DNA from: Coenobita brevimanus
Lineage: Eukaryota > Arthropoda > Malacostraca > Decapoda > Coenobitidae
Assembly (NCBI GenBank): GCA_032717465.1
Contig: CM064690.1
Location: forward strand, 30,303,153-30,367,152
Reading direction: 5' to 3'
Length of the DNA stretch: 64,000 nucleotides
The translations under genes were made by a program, and so were the position numbers. Position 1 is the first letter of the stretch. The number at the start of each line of letters is the position of its first letter. This document shows, piece after piece, positions 31,982 to 43,389 of the stretch. The notes below the pieces were generated by a model. It was not told the origin of the DNA and searched no databases. It saw nothing but the letters and a program-made list of their open reading frames with translations.

Positions 31982-32985
31982 TAGCAACTGTGGTGATGGT
32001 AGAGGATGCATAGCAACTGTGGTGATGGTAGAGGATGCATAGCAACTGTGGTTATGGTAGGGGATGCATAGCAGCTGTGGTGATGGTAGAGGATGCATAG
32101 CAACTGTGGTTATGGTAGAGGATGCATAGCAGCTGTGGTGATGGTAGAGGATGCATAGCAACTGTGGTTATGGTAGGGGATGCATAGCAGCTGTGGTGAT
32201 GGTAGGGGATGCATAGCAGCTGTGGTGATGGTAGAGGATGCATAGCAGCTATGGTGATGGTAGGGGATGCATAGCAGCTGTGGTGATGGTAGGGGATGCA
32301 TAGCAGCTTTGGTTATGGTAGGGGATGCATAGCAGCTGTGGTTATGGTAGGGGATGCATAGCAGCTGTGGTTATGGTAGGGGATGCATAGCAGCTGTGGT
32401 GATGGTAGAGGATGGATAGCAGCTGTGGTGATGCTAGAGGGTGCATAGCAGTTGTGAGGATGGTAGAGGATGCATAGCAGCTGTGGTGATGATACATAGC
32501 AGCTGTGGCGACGCTAGAGGATGCACAACATCTGTGGCGATGGTAGAGGATGCATAACAGCTGTGGTGATGGTACAATAAAGGATGCATAACAGCAGTGG
32601 TGATGGTACAGCAGAGGATGCATAACAGCTGTGGTGATGGTACAGTAGAGGATGCATAACAGTTGTGGTGATGATACAGTAGAGGATGCATAACAGCTGT
32701 GGTGACGGTACAATAAAGGATGCATAACATCAGTGGTGATGGTACAGTAGAGGATGCATAACAGCTGTGGTGATGGTACAGTAAAGGATGCATAACAGCT
32801 GTGGTGATGGTACAGTAAAGGATGCATAACAGCTGTGGTGATGGTACAGTAGAGGATGCATAACAGCTGTGGTGATGGTACAGTAGAGGATGCATAACAG
32901 CTGTGGTGATGGTACAGTAAAGGATGCATAACAGCTGTGGTGATGGTACAGCAGAGGATGCATAACAGCTGTGGTGATGATAGAG
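31982..32985 (+). repeat. Large minisatellite with two unit types (29 and 34 bp)
   Basis: The first part repeats GGATGCATAGCAGCTGTGGT plus GATGGTAGA (29 bp). From about 32560 on, the unit becomes GGATGCATAACAGCTGTGGT plus GATGGTACAGTAGA (34 bp), the same unit with a 5-base insertion. About 17 copies of the first type and about 13 of the second. Several minus-strand frames run through it only because the repeat lacks stops; they encode nothing real. Confidence 0.92.
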
Positions 32986-33039
32986 GAAATCATTCACGGT
33001 GGCTGGAGTGAATGTGTCGTGTTGTTGATCTGCTGTGGT

Positions 33040-33900
33040 GAACTCATTGGACACCAGACTTAAGTTGCCCTCATGTTCCAGTCCACCATCCTTCTTTTGT
33101 TGGATAGAAAAGTAGTTGAGATTATAGTGCAGCTGTACTAACCTGACGGAGTTTATTAACCCCTGTCAGTTCAGTTGATGGCCAGGTGTAGTCATTTGGG
33201 AGAGTTGCTCTTACAAATAACTGGGGAGACTCGTTCCTGCCTCATAACTAGAAATTAAGTTTCACATAACTATGACTAGGTATTCAAGTTGTGGGAGTGG
33301 CCAACCTCCATCAGGTAAACTGTAACTTAGCGAAAAGGAGAATCCATGTAGGTAACACATGAGGATTTACTTTAGTACGTCTCATTACTCTCTGTTGACA
33401 GTGGTCAAGTTGGTAAGGTGCTCTGTGGTGTAGATTCCGTTACAGATTTAGAATTATACTTGGCCATGACTTGACCTTCCACGCTCACCTATACTCCCTC
33501 ACTCTTAACTCAGTCACTGCACTATAGTCCATTCGGCATTAGAATTATAGTTACAGGTGATGGAATTAGAGTGAGGTGGGCAGGTGTGTAAAGGTGGGAG
33601 TATTGGCCAAATATAAGTCAAATTTGGAATGAATCGTGATTATGGGTAGATGCTATTAAAAGATATGAGAATGTCTTCTCTGTTTTATTCTTGTCATTTC
33701 CTGATGATTGTATTCAGCTTAGGATGGACTTTTGGAACTAGGGATGACACAGTGTTAATAAGCTCCTTCAGTAGTTGAAGCCTTTCCTAAATTGAGTAGG
33801 ATCATCTGGTAGCAACAAGAATAATATAAAAGGGATGCTGCTTGTACTCTTGGGTTTGTTGTTGTTGGTGGTGTACCCTGATCTGCCTGGCTGAGTATAC
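33040..33900. repeat. Cluster of family B, I, H, E and L fragments
   Basis: Partial B, inverted (about 33040-33130: 'GTTCCAGTCCACCATCCTTC'). Family I, inverted (about 33150-33320: 'ACTCGTTCCTGCCTCATAAC'). Family H palindrome (about 33460-33610: 'GTTACAGGTGATGGAATTAG'). Family E (about 33680-33830, with both 'TGATTGTATTCAGCTTAGGA' and 'GTAGCAACAAGAATAA'). A piece of family L (33845-33900, 'GATCTGCCTGGCTGAGTATA', inverted relative to 45395). Confidence 0.65.
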
Positions 33901-34172
33901 CCTAAACTACAAGCAAGCAGATGGTCTCACTGAAGAAGACAAACTTATTATGGCAGAAATATCTCTTTCTTCTTATTAAAAAATTATAAATATGCTTAGC
34001 TGCTTGTTCATTCATTACTCATTGTTGTGGAGGGCAGTGCTTGTTTTTCTGCATGATGTGATTCATTGTCTTTTGATTAAGAAAGAAAAAGTCTCAATTT
34101 TTCCTTCACTTCTCAATTCATTTTTTACCTTTTTAATTTACATAAGTGATCATTTTGTGTTAGTTTGTGCCT

Positions 34173-34173
<1 letters not shown>

Positions 34174-34243
<70 letters not shown>

Positions 34244-34248
34244 TGTGA
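34174..34248 (+). repeat. (GT)n microsatellite
   Basis: About 37 nearly perfect GT units. The preceding 33901-34173 shows nothing recognised. Confidence 0.95.
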
Positions 34249-34404
34249 AGCCTGAGGACTGCAGGTGGTAACTTACAGGACATTCCTCGTTATAAGAAAG
34301 GGGTGGGTTCTAGAATATCACATATTTTTAATGCACGTATTTTGCCGTAAATTTAGGGGAACTTTAATTTTTTCCATTTTAATCTAGACATATTTTTCAC
34401 ATTC

Positions 34405-34530
34405 TTACTACCAGTGGATGATTTTATTCAGCAGTGGATAGATATTTCCAGTGGGAGGGGTTAGATATAGCTTCATTAACCCCTTCACTGCAGTGTCTCC
34501 CCATGAACTTGATAGAATCATCCAGCAGTA
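34405..34530. repeat. Family E fold-back repeat
   Basis: 'CAGTGGATGATTTTATTCAG', 'GGGGTTAGATATAGCTTCAT', 'TAACCCCTTCACTGCAG' and 'GATAGAATCATCCAGCAGTA'. A clear copy with both arms. Confidence 0.68.
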
Positions 34531-34894
34531 GCAGAGGCGGTAGAAAAAGTGCCCTGGAGTGACAGGGTTGTTACACAGTTTTCCCCTTGATTTGCTGAGG
34601 AACTTGCAGAAAGAAAAGTTGAAACGGTCGCTTATAACGAGGATTCACTGTATTGTCGTTGTGGTGGGTTTCCCTGTGCTCCTGACCCCTTGCATGCTCC
34701 TCCTTGTACTGTAGTGGTCCAGGGCATCAAATTTAGTTGACGAGAGAGAGAGAGAGAGTAGGGGACTTTTTTAGGAACCGTTTTGAGGGCCATGTTTAGG
34801 GAATTCTCTCGGGGCCGCGTGGCCAATTGACCGCTCCTTCATAGTGTGGCCATGCAACGTGACGAAGAACTTACTTGGCTTAGCTTGGACCGAT

Positions 34895-35416
34895 GGCTTG
34901 TGCTGTGGCCAGTTATCTTTGTGCTGTGGCCATATATCTTGTGCTGTGGCCATATATCTTGTGCTGTGGCCAATTATGCTGTGCTGCGCTGCTTGTTTCG
35001 GGTGGCCGGGTGTGTGAGGGGGGGCCGTTTGGAGGCTGTGTGTGGCTGAGGGTGGCTTGGGGAGGTCAAGGGCCAGTCTGCCTCGAAGTTCACTGCTAGC
35101 TGGAGCTGTTGGTGTGTGGCCGCCTGGCTCAGAAACACTTAAGCAAAAATAAATAACTTGATGCCAGAAAGAGACTTTAAAAAAATAACTTGATGAGAAA
35201 CAGAGTTGATAGATGTTACTGTTGATGTCAGAAAGAGACTTCATAAAAATAACTGTTGATATCAGAAAAAGACTTCATAAAAATAACTTGATCAGAAAGA
35301 GACTTTAAAAATAACTTGATGTCAGAAAGAAACTTCATAAAATTGTTGATGTCAGAAAGAAACTTCATATAAATAACTGTTGATGTCAGAAAGACTTCAT
35401 AGAATTAACTCTTGAT
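34895..35416 (+). repeat. Two short tandem arrays just upstream of exon 6A
   Basis: At 34895-34985 a 20-21-base unit (TGTGCTGTGGCCATATATCT) is repeated about four times. At about 35151-35416 a ~33-base unit ('AATAACTGTTGATGTCAGAA' plus 'AGAGACTTCATAAA') is repeated about eight times with gaps. The second array ends about 175 bases before the exon 6A acceptor. Confidence 0.8.
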
Positions 35417-35592
35417 GCTCTAAATTGATGCTAATAGAAAGCACTGCCATAGATTGATGATGCATAACAAAAAAGGCGGGCGATGTTGGGTGAGGTGTTG
35501 GGTGGTGATGATGATAATGATGATACACGACACAAAACTCGAGCCAGGATTGACCTATACTCACCCCGGATCCCTCCTCTCCCTCTGAACAG

Positions 35593-36434
35593 CAGCGCCG
35601 CCAGGGGGTGCTAATGCTGTCTGCGAGGCTCTCAACTTGTCCCTGCGCCCGCCCCTGCCACCCCTGCCACAACCCCAGGCCAACGGAACCCTGCACCAGT
35701 CACCCCTGCCACCCCATCAGCCAACTCTGCTCAGCCACCACCATCATCATCATCATCAACAACAGCAGCATCTCCAACGTCAAGATCTCCACCACCACCA
35801 GCAGCCCCCTATCCACCACCATCACCAGCCTCCACCAACCCTCCACCACCACCACCATCAGCAGCAGCAGCAGTCACAGCAGCAGTCGCAGCAGATGCAT
35901 CCCCTCCACCACCAACACCACCAGCAGCAACAGCAAATTACTTCGGCTGCCCAGACCATTACCCATGCCGTCTCGACTGACACGAGCGACACCTTTGAAG
36001 TCAAGATCAGCCCAGGAGTGTCGATACCAGTGTACCCTGAGGATGCCCTGGACTTAGCCCCTGAGAGCAAGATGGTGGGGGGCTTAGTGGAGGTGAAGGA
36101 GGACCCAGGATTGCTAGAGGCTGCCCCAGAGTATAAAACGAAGCTGTACCCATGTCCGGAGTGCCATAAGGTGTTCCGCCACCCCATGTCCCTCCACCAT
36201 CACCGCCACGTCCACAAAGGAACGTACACGTGTCATTCGTGTGGCAAGGTCTTCTCACGGCGCTGGGACCTCCACCGCCACTTGCACCGCTCCAAAATGG
36301 GGTGCCGACGCCCTAACCATCTGACCACCACCGCCCCAAACTCAACCCCCTCCACCACCCCGTCGGTCACCGTCTCAGCCACACACCGGGCAGAATTTGC
36401 TGCTCTCGATCTGAACAACCCCCCTTCCAACTGA
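35593..36434 (+). CDS. BTB zinc-finger transcription factor, alternative last exon 6A (two zinc fingers)
   Basis: Residues about 314-593 of isoform A, ending at the TGA 36432-36434. The acceptor CCCTCTGAACAG precedes 35593, and the phase-1 join to exon 5 gives EPG-AAPPGGAN. The first ~110 residues are Pro/His/Gln-rich with runs such as HHHHHHHQQQQ. An ordinary acidic segment follows (DTFEVKISPGVSIPVYPEDA, then VEVKEDPGLLEA). Finger 1 is C501-x2-C504-x12-H517-x3-H521 (LYPCPECHKVFRHPMSLHHH). Finger 2 is C527-x2-C530-x12-H543-x7-C551 (CHSCGKVFSRRWDLHRHL, ending SKMGC), a C2HC finger. The pair should bind DNA. Fingers of the C2HC type also occur in lola isoforms. The tail after residue 552 is Thr/Pro/Ser-rich. 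Confidence 0.93.
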
Positions 36435-36566
36435 CTGTGATATAACTAGGCGATACTAGAGCATAGAGACGTAAAAAAGATTATATTAGAGACTTGTATT
36501 AATTGTTGTGTTGTTGCTAATTGGTGCCGAGATTGACCCCCCTTGAATCCCGGGTGACGTCCTCTT

Positions 36567-36950
36567 TAGCTTAGTCTTGCTGCTACCAGATGATTTTATT
36601 TACCATAGGAGAAGTCTCTCATATTGAAGGAGTTTGTGAAGGCTGTGTCTGACCCCTCCAAATACATGAGCCAGGGCTGTATTTTAAGTGACTTTGGAGA
36701 TTTTGTAACCCCCACCCTGAGTGGTTTACTCTGCATTGTACACCTCAGTATTCTCTTTTATGTTATTTGCATAAACAGTGGTAATATTAAAGTGGTTTAC
36801 TGTTAATAACATAAAAGAGAATGCTAAGGTATAATGTGAAAATAAACTGCACCAGAAATATGCTACATAGTCTCCAAGGCCACATAGAATCTGACCCACT
36901 ATCCTAAGTTGAATAAAATCATCCAGTGAGGGTGAAATATAGGTGATGTC
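36567..36950. repeat. Family E repeat interrupted by a complete family A repeat
   Basis: The E left arm ('GCTGCTACCAGATGATTTTA', about 36570) and right arm ('AGTTGAATAAAATCATCCAG', about 36907) are separated by a full A palindrome (about 36690-36895: 'TCAGTATTCTCTTTTATGTT' paired with 'AACATAAAAGAGAATGCTAA'). A therefore inserted into E. An AATAAA at 36841 lies inside A and may or may not serve as a poly(A) signal for isoform A. Confidence 0.7.
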
Positions 36951-37324
36951 CCTGGGCAGGGTGGGTTAAGGTACCGCCTCTGTGATCACCAGCCAAAGAT
37001 GGAGTGAAGGCGCCCACCCTCATCACACACAGTCACTAGTAGCCTCGTATTCATGCTGGCTGAGGAAACTTTCATGGCATCGCTTCATTGACGATTTATT
37101 GCAGCATATGACACGTTGATATTGTCATCTGTGATATATATTCAAAGTATGCTAATTTCAGATAGATATAAATACAGTAATGCAGGAAATTGTTAATGTG
37201 TAATATATAGAATTAGTCACTGAGGAGTTACAGTAACATGCTTGAGATTATTCATGTGTAATGTGTGGAATTAATCGCTAAGGAAATCGTGTCAGCGAGT
37301 CTTCTTACTTGATGTGAATGCAGC

Positions 37325-37990
37325 TTTTAGGTTCATATTCCCATCAGTTAAGAAGACTTTGTAACACCTCTTCCCTACCTGTTTATTTCGGCATGTGACA
37401 CATTAATATTCTCTTGTTATTTATTTAAACTGTATTGATATCAACCACAAATAACATAAGAGGAAATAATAGGTGTAATAATATGCAGGATAAATCACTG
37501 GGGAAGAGTTGCTGGGGAGCCTTCTCAGCCTAGCAAAATATGAGACCCGACACCACCTGGCGCCACGTCCGAGATATAATAGAAACCCACGGAATATTAT
37601 ACCCACGTCCGAGATATGGGCTTGTGTAGTAGATGGTATGTGAGACTTTGTGGCACCATTTTCTTAATGATTTCACATTACTCCTCAATATTCTCCTGTA
37701 TGTTGGTGACACAGAGTATATCAATATTAAAACAATATAGATAACACACTGGAGAATGTTAAGGTGTAATATGCAACATAAATTGCTAAGGGAGAGATGC
37801 TGTTTCTCAATACCTCTTCCTTAGTGATTTATTCTGCACATAGCACCACAATATCCTCTTGTGTGTAAGTGATGCAAACTGTATTATTGTTAAAGTGACA
37901 GGGATAACATACAGGAGAATGTTAAAGTGTAGTATGCAAAGTAAATGGCTAAGGACGAGGTGCTACAAAGCCTCCTGTGCCACTCGAACC
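37325..37990. repeat. Three family A fold-back repeats in a row
   Basis: Copies at about 37325-37515, 37640-37795 and 37800-37990. Each has both arms, e.g. 'CTCTTCCTTAGTGATTTATT' with 'GCTAAGGACGAGGTGCTACA'. Between the first two, 'CCACGTCCGAGATAT' occurs twice (about 37566 and 37604). Confidence 0.75.
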
Positions 37991-38945
37991 TGGCCTCTAG
38001 ATCCCACGGAATATTATTAAACCCACTCTCATCAAGGACACACACACTCCGTTTTGGTCTGTTTTTGAGTTTTTGAGACATTAAGGAAGAGCAATGGATA
38101 TATAAACTATTACTATATAAAAAATAAAAAGAATTCCCTCCTGCATCATTGCTTGGTTCTTTAGTCAGTTGATTTTAGTCAGTATAGACTGCCTGTATGT
38201 GATAATACCCCAGTGATGCTTTTTTTTAATTCTTCACGTTTTGGTTCTCTGTGATATTTGCTTTACTTTAGTTTGCTGCCATTTATCGTCCCAGGCAACA
38301 GAACCTTATAGGCTTGTTGTCCCTCTTTACTCCCAATCTCTTTCCTGCCACTCAGACTATATATATAAATATATATATATATTTAGAGTGTTGTTGGTAT
38401 TGTTGTTCCTATATACCTTACATTATCAGCTACCAGACGTGAATGGTATGTCGAAACTTAGGGCAATAATAAATGTTATTATAATGATGGCTGCCACATA
38501 ATTTTTTTATTTTATAACCTTCACATTCATCTCACATTAAAAAAATTAGTTTGTTCAAGGTTACTATCGTCTTAAATTTTTAGGCTAACTCATCATAGTT
38601 AGGCGAAATTACTTGTAAGGCATAGCTGGTGTGCCCTAGTATAGTTGTATAGGTTGTGAAAGTCAGCTTAAGAAGTTGATACCAGATGTCTGGGACTAGC
38701 AGTGGCTGATACTAGTATATTTAAAATTTTAGGAGACACAAGACACTGTAGTTTATTTAGACTGTGAAATCACTCTGAAAGTTTTTGGTAGTATCGAACA
38801 GAAGTGGATGGCATGTGTAATATTTTAGGAGGTGCAAGATACAAAGTAAGGGATTGTTTGACTTGGTGGATTGTATGTATGTCACTTGAGGTGCTGCATA
38901 AAATAGTTCTTTGTTAGTAGACTAAGGTTTCCAATTGTTAGATGT
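37991..38945. other. 6A-6B interval, no gene recognised
   Basis: A short AT-rich tract lies near 38358-38384. 'AATTTTAGGAGACACAAGA' and 'TATTTTAGGAGGTGCAAGA' (about 38725 and 38820) hint at a weak duplication. Confidence 0.5.
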
Positions 38946-38949
38946 AGGA

Positions 38950-39165
38950 TAACATTCCATATCATCAATGGTGGGTTACTGTTGGTGCAAGAAGTATTCC
39001 CAGCTTAGCATTGTCAGAAAAGTGGAAATTCAAGATAGTGGTAGTTCTGAACATAACATTTCCAATCATAAACGTTAGGTTACTGTTGATATGAGAAATA
39101 TGCAGCTTAGTATTGTATTGTCTGAACAGTGGGAATTCAAGACAGGTATAGTTCTGATCATGCAC
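38950..39165 (+). repeat. Direct duplication of about 106 bp
   Basis: 'GGTTACTGTTGGTGCAAGAA', 'CAGCTTAGCATTGTCAGAA' and 'GTGGAAATTCAAGATAGTGG' recur as 'GGTTACTGTTGATATGAGAA', 'CAGCTTAGTATTGTATTGTC' and 'GTGGGAATTCAAGACAGGTA'. Confidence 0.7.
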
Positions 39166-39199
39166 ATTGTGCTCTAAATGTTATTCTGCATCATAGTAA

Positions 39200-40440
39200 T
39201 TGACAGGTCCTGAATGGAAGGTTATTTTAGAGGTATGATTGCTTTAGGAAGGTCTGAGTGACCCTTGTAGAATAATCGTACTGCTAATGTTGAGAGAGAA
39301 GTACAGTACAGTATTTGCCACCAAGATGTGGACTTAGGTGATAGCAGGTATAATCCAAGACTTTATTCTAAATGTTTTTTATACTGAGTAATACTGAATA
39401 TTAGATGAATCTTAAAAAAAGAAACATTTGATAGAGGTGGGGAGGTTTGAAGGATGAGACATTAAGGGAAAGGTAATGTGCCTTGAGAGAACAGTAAGGA
39501 TCTTCAGTTATAATCCAGCACTTTATTCTAGGTTGTATTGATTAAGTTCTGAGTATTTGATGATTCTTTATGTCAGGTATGATAGGTTTGGGAAGGGTGT
39601 ACTGAAGAGACATTAGGGGAACAGTAATGTGCCATGAGAGTGAGAAGAAGGGGACATGGTTTTAATTCAAGCTGTTTGATAGATGAGTCATGCTGTTGGT
39701 GTTAATAGAGATGTATATGCAATGAGAAGTAAGGGGCATTGGTTATAATCTGGCACTTTAATTTTGGAACACAGTCCTTGTGGAGTTCTGCATAGTAGAA
39801 GATTGCTAAAAAATTAGCTATGCTGATTCTGGGAAGGTTCTGCTTAGCTGTATGGCAGGTGATTTATGCAAGTGATGTTAAGAGAGACGTATATGATGAG
39901 AATGGGAAGTAGGGGATTTCAGTTATTATACAACCACTTAAATTTAGATCATAGTAATTTAGGAGCTCTGAGTAGTAGTCGATGATTCTTAAAAATACAG
40001 TTGGTACATCAGCATTAGGAAGGTTAGACCGAACTGTATGATAGATGGGGTATGCTATTGATGTTAAGAAAGAAGTACATATGTGATATGTGAAAGAGAG
40101 GTATTGAACATCAGTTATAGTTCAGACATACTGCATTATATAGATCTTAGTCATTGCAAAATTCTGGGTAGTATATTATTTTTATGATTGCTATTGATGT
40201 TAAGAAGTATAAGACATGAGGAAAAGTATTGGGCATCATTTATATCTCAGGTGCAGGACAGTATACAGTTCTAGGTCATAGCCATTGAGAAATTCTGGGT
40301 TGTACAGTAAATGGATTTTATGATATGCTTATTCTGGGAAGGTTTGTCTGAACCATATGGTAGATGAGAAGTGAAGGAGAGAGAGATGTGTTATGTGAGC
40401 AAGAAGCAGGAGACATTAGTAATGATTCAGTCACCTTAAA
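39200..40440 (+). repeat. Decayed higher-order tandem repeat (unit about 130-240 bp)
   Basis: An ordered set of landmarks recurs about six times: 'TTCTGGGTAGTA'-like, 'GATTCTTA', 'TTCTGGGAAGGTT', 'CTGTATGGTAGATGAG', 'GATGTTAAGAGAGA-GTA' and 'GTAGGGGACATCAGTTATAAT'. Landmark positions for the first are about 39545, 39786, 39962, 40161 and 40291. The units have unequal deletions, as in an old satellite. Confidence 0.6.
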
Positions 40441-40574
40441 TGGCAGATTAGTGCAAAAGTACTGTATGAGCTTGGGCATTTAATGCAGTTTCTATTAGGA
40501 GATCATGGAGGGGACATACTCCTTTCTCACATACTGTACTTAACTAATAGGATACTAGTAGTTACAGCAGTTAC

Positions 40575-41115
40575 AACCACAAGCTCATCTGAATGTGAAC
40601 CCTGTGGACTGCAGGTCAGTGTTTCTTTTCTTCTACTCGCCACCATTCTCCTCATGAGGGACAGGGAGAGGACTGAGATACATTTGTATAACTGGCCTGT
40701 TCCACCATCTGGTCATATTGGTTCTGTTGTGTGAAGGCATCCCTCTCCAGTGCTAGTTTATAGGATATGTACAGTTTTTTTTTTTTTTTTTTTATCCATA
40801 CCTCCATCATTCATTCCAATATTGCCCCACCAGGAGCTTAGAGGTTGGCAATAGGCTTCTCAGTCAGGACATTTAAGGTGAGAGTAACCAGCTCTACAGT
40901 AATTTCTTGGTTCTGGAGAGGGACACCTTGATGTGGTGGCATCAATATAACAAGGTGCCCGGTGACTTCACTGTCCAGGACTGTTGTCTGAAGTTGCCCT
41001 GCTCCTGCAGCCCACCATCATCCTTTTGGGGGATAGGGAGGGAGTTGGACATTCATATAATCAGATAGTGGAGTCACCCAGTTTCATTGGTGCCACAGCA
41101 TGAAGGTGTCCCTCC
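40575..41115. repeat. Family B copies, one of them folded back, with a family C piece
   Basis: An inverted B at about 40575-40755. An inverted partial C at about 40840-40905 ('CATTTAAGGTGAGAGTAACC'). At about 40920-41115, a B copy that begins in + direction ('TCTGGAGAGGGACACCTTGA') and switches at about 40975 to minus direction ('CTGAAGTTGCCCTGCTCCTG'), ending 'GAAGGTGTCCCTCCAGTACC'. Confidence 0.65.
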
Positions 41116-41119
41116 AGTA

Positions 41120-42127
41120 CCGTTTTTTGTCATCCACCATAGATATATTCTGTAAAGTTGTTTTTAATTAACTGTTCATTGTGAATCATGTCCCCGTAAA
41201 TTTATTTTCATTGTAGGCTGAGGAATATACCAGGGAGAGTAGGTTGGAGCACGTGTGAGGAAGTTCTTAGTAGTGTGAGTAGTTGAGAAGCTTGGAGGCA
41301 TTTATTTATTTTTTTTCATAGTCCCTCTGAATGAACTGTTAGACTGAATATGTATCAATAGATAGATGTATTAATACTCTAAGGCTGCTGTGACCCACTC
41401 AGGTGAATGAAACTGCTGAGTTCTAATGGAAATACTGTACAAGATTTGCCCTGACTCAGGGATGGCTCCTATCCCTCTCCCTAATTGATTTAAGTTTCTG
41501 GGTGTTAGCTGGAAAAGAATGCAAGACTTGTCCTGACTGAGAAGGTTAATAGATGGATCGAGAGGTAGTTTCAGAGATTAAGGAGAACACAATCTTAAAT
41601 CTGAGGGTGAAAATAGTTAGATATGCATATGGAGAGGCGGTTGCGGAGATTATAGAGAATGCCATATTTGATTTAGTTGGTCTGCAGACTGTCTGTTATA
41701 GTGAGTTGTAACATGCATACTGTCTCAATGAAGAAGTGTTATAAAGTCTCCAAAGCAGCTTATAATATTAACCTAAATGCTCAGGCTGTCTCCTCCAGAT
41801 ATTTGACACTGTGCACTTCATTCTCTCATGAACAATCATTTTCACATGATTTTTGCGTACATGTGATTGCATTTCATATGCAGCTTTTGTTGCTTCTGGT
41901 ATAATTTCTGGGTCTGTCCTGTTCTCGTTATCTCCATCAGAATGACAAGTTGGAATTGGGGAATTTCCTCATTTTGTGTGTTGTTTATGTGCTGTTATTA
42001 ATGTTGGGTCAACTTGAAATGCTACACTTTGCACTCAAGGATATTGTCATTTTCCTGCCTCCAGTTGGCAAAAACACACAGTGTTTCCTCCATTGCTCAT
42101 AAGTGGAGTTGTGAACTGCACTGGAGA
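41120..42127. other. 6A-6B interval, nothing recognised
   Basis: Two weak local duplications ('TGTACAAGATTTGCCCTGAC' with 'TGCAAGACTTGTCCTGAC') near 41440-41540. No gene or known family. Confidence 0.45.
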
Positions 42128-42195
42128 AGATGGTAGTCAGTTGGTAGAGGTCTAAACTGCGGGTTAAAAAATGGGTTTGAATCCCAGCTGTGGTA
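42128..42195 (+). pseudogene. tRNA-like sequence (tRNA pseudogene or SINE head)
   Basis: 'TAGTCAGTTGGTAGAGG' resembles a tRNA D-arm/A box, and 'TGGGTTTGAATCCCA' about 35 bases later is a perfect T-arm with a near-consensus B box (GGTTTGAATCC). No pairing acceptor stem or sensible anticodon stem was found, so a functional tRNA is unlikely. Confidence 0.6.
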
Positions 42196-42464
42196 GGGAA
42201 CAGCCTAATGACTTGAATTTTGTTTACCAGGTCTTGTGTGCTTGCTCCATGGAATAATAACTGCCATCTTTACCTAGAATGGACTATGAGAAAGTATAGT
42301 TAGATGAACTCAATTTTTGCCTCGTAGGTTGGTAGATGGTGAGTCATATACTGTATTTTCATTTGTTGCTTCAGGCAGCTTGTTGGATTGTGTGTGGCTG
42401 CTGTACCTCAAAAGAGCTGCTAGGTTAATGTGTGCAAAACAAAACACATTAAATCTGGACTTTA

Positions 42465-42665
42465 GTGATATAATCAGCTTGTTTTTACTTGATGGAACTG
42501 GACCACTCCCACAGCTTGATTACTGTATTGTGATTGCATATTTTACTAGCCCCAGTTTTGAGGTAGGAATGAGTCTCCTTGGTTTCTAACAAACTGATCA
42601 TCAAATCTGACTACACTTGGCCTTCAACTGAGCTGAGAGGGGTTAGGGATCTTTGTTTGGATAAA
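42465..42665 (+). repeat. Family I repeat, copy 4
   Basis: 'GAGGTAGGAATGAGTCTCCT', 'TTGGTTTCTAACAAACTGAT' and 'AACTGAGCTGAGAGGGGTTA' match 6330-6520. Confidence 0.65.
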
Positions 42666-42669
42666 GTAA

Positions 42670-43389
42670 GCTTGCTGTATAGATAAAATGCCACAAATGT
42701 AGCTTTATGCCCTAAATAGTATTAATTTTCACCTTCCAGCATTAAGGTGATAACAGGTCTCGTGTTTTGAGAACCATCGTGTGTTACTGTTCAACACTTC
42801 ATCCACTGTGATTCACTTACGTTTACATATACATTTTTGGAGATCAATGGCCATAAATGTGTATTCATATTTTTTTTTCAATCCACTGATGGCAGTTAAC
42901 AGTGGTACAGGGAGAGTCAGGAATATATATGTATACTTTTAAGGTGTTTCCCATATCACTATCCTCTTTTTCTCAGCCAGCTAAGTAACATTTGATATTT
43001 TAATATTTTGTTAAAGTACTACTCCAGAATGAGACGCTGTGAGCATGGACGAGAAACCAGTAGTTTGTAAACCACAGATGGGTTGTATCATGTCTTTTGG
43101 GGAGAATTGAGAAGATGCAATGTGTGCACTGTACATAAAGTATATTAATCTTCATCTCAGCGTGAAAATCCATAGTGTTACACTGGCATCATGGGGAACA
43201 CCTCTTGAGTTGCCCATGTACAGTACTGCATTGGGTGCCATTTAGATCCAGCACCACATATGTATGACTTATTTGTACTTTAGACACTTAAGAGAAAAAG
43301 GCATCCTCCCTTTGACAAGATGCCTCCTCCAACCACAGCCAGCCAGACACATGATTCATTTGCACTTCACACTTCAAGGAGTGATGATG
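42670..43389. other. 6A-6B interval, nothing recognised
   Basis: No gene or repeat family recognised. Confidence 0.5.

Noticed and set aside
31982..32985. Regular repeats as a CRISPR array
   Set aside because: No unique spacers; units are contiguous and the genome is eukaryotic.
31897..33054. Long minus-strand frames rich in His/Ser/Cys/Tyr
   Set aside because: They are translations of the 29/34-bp minisatellite; the unit lacks stops, so all frames stay open.
36841..36846. AATAAA as the poly(A) signal of isoform A
   Set aside because: It is part of a family A repeat and no downstream GT-rich element was evident; left undecided.
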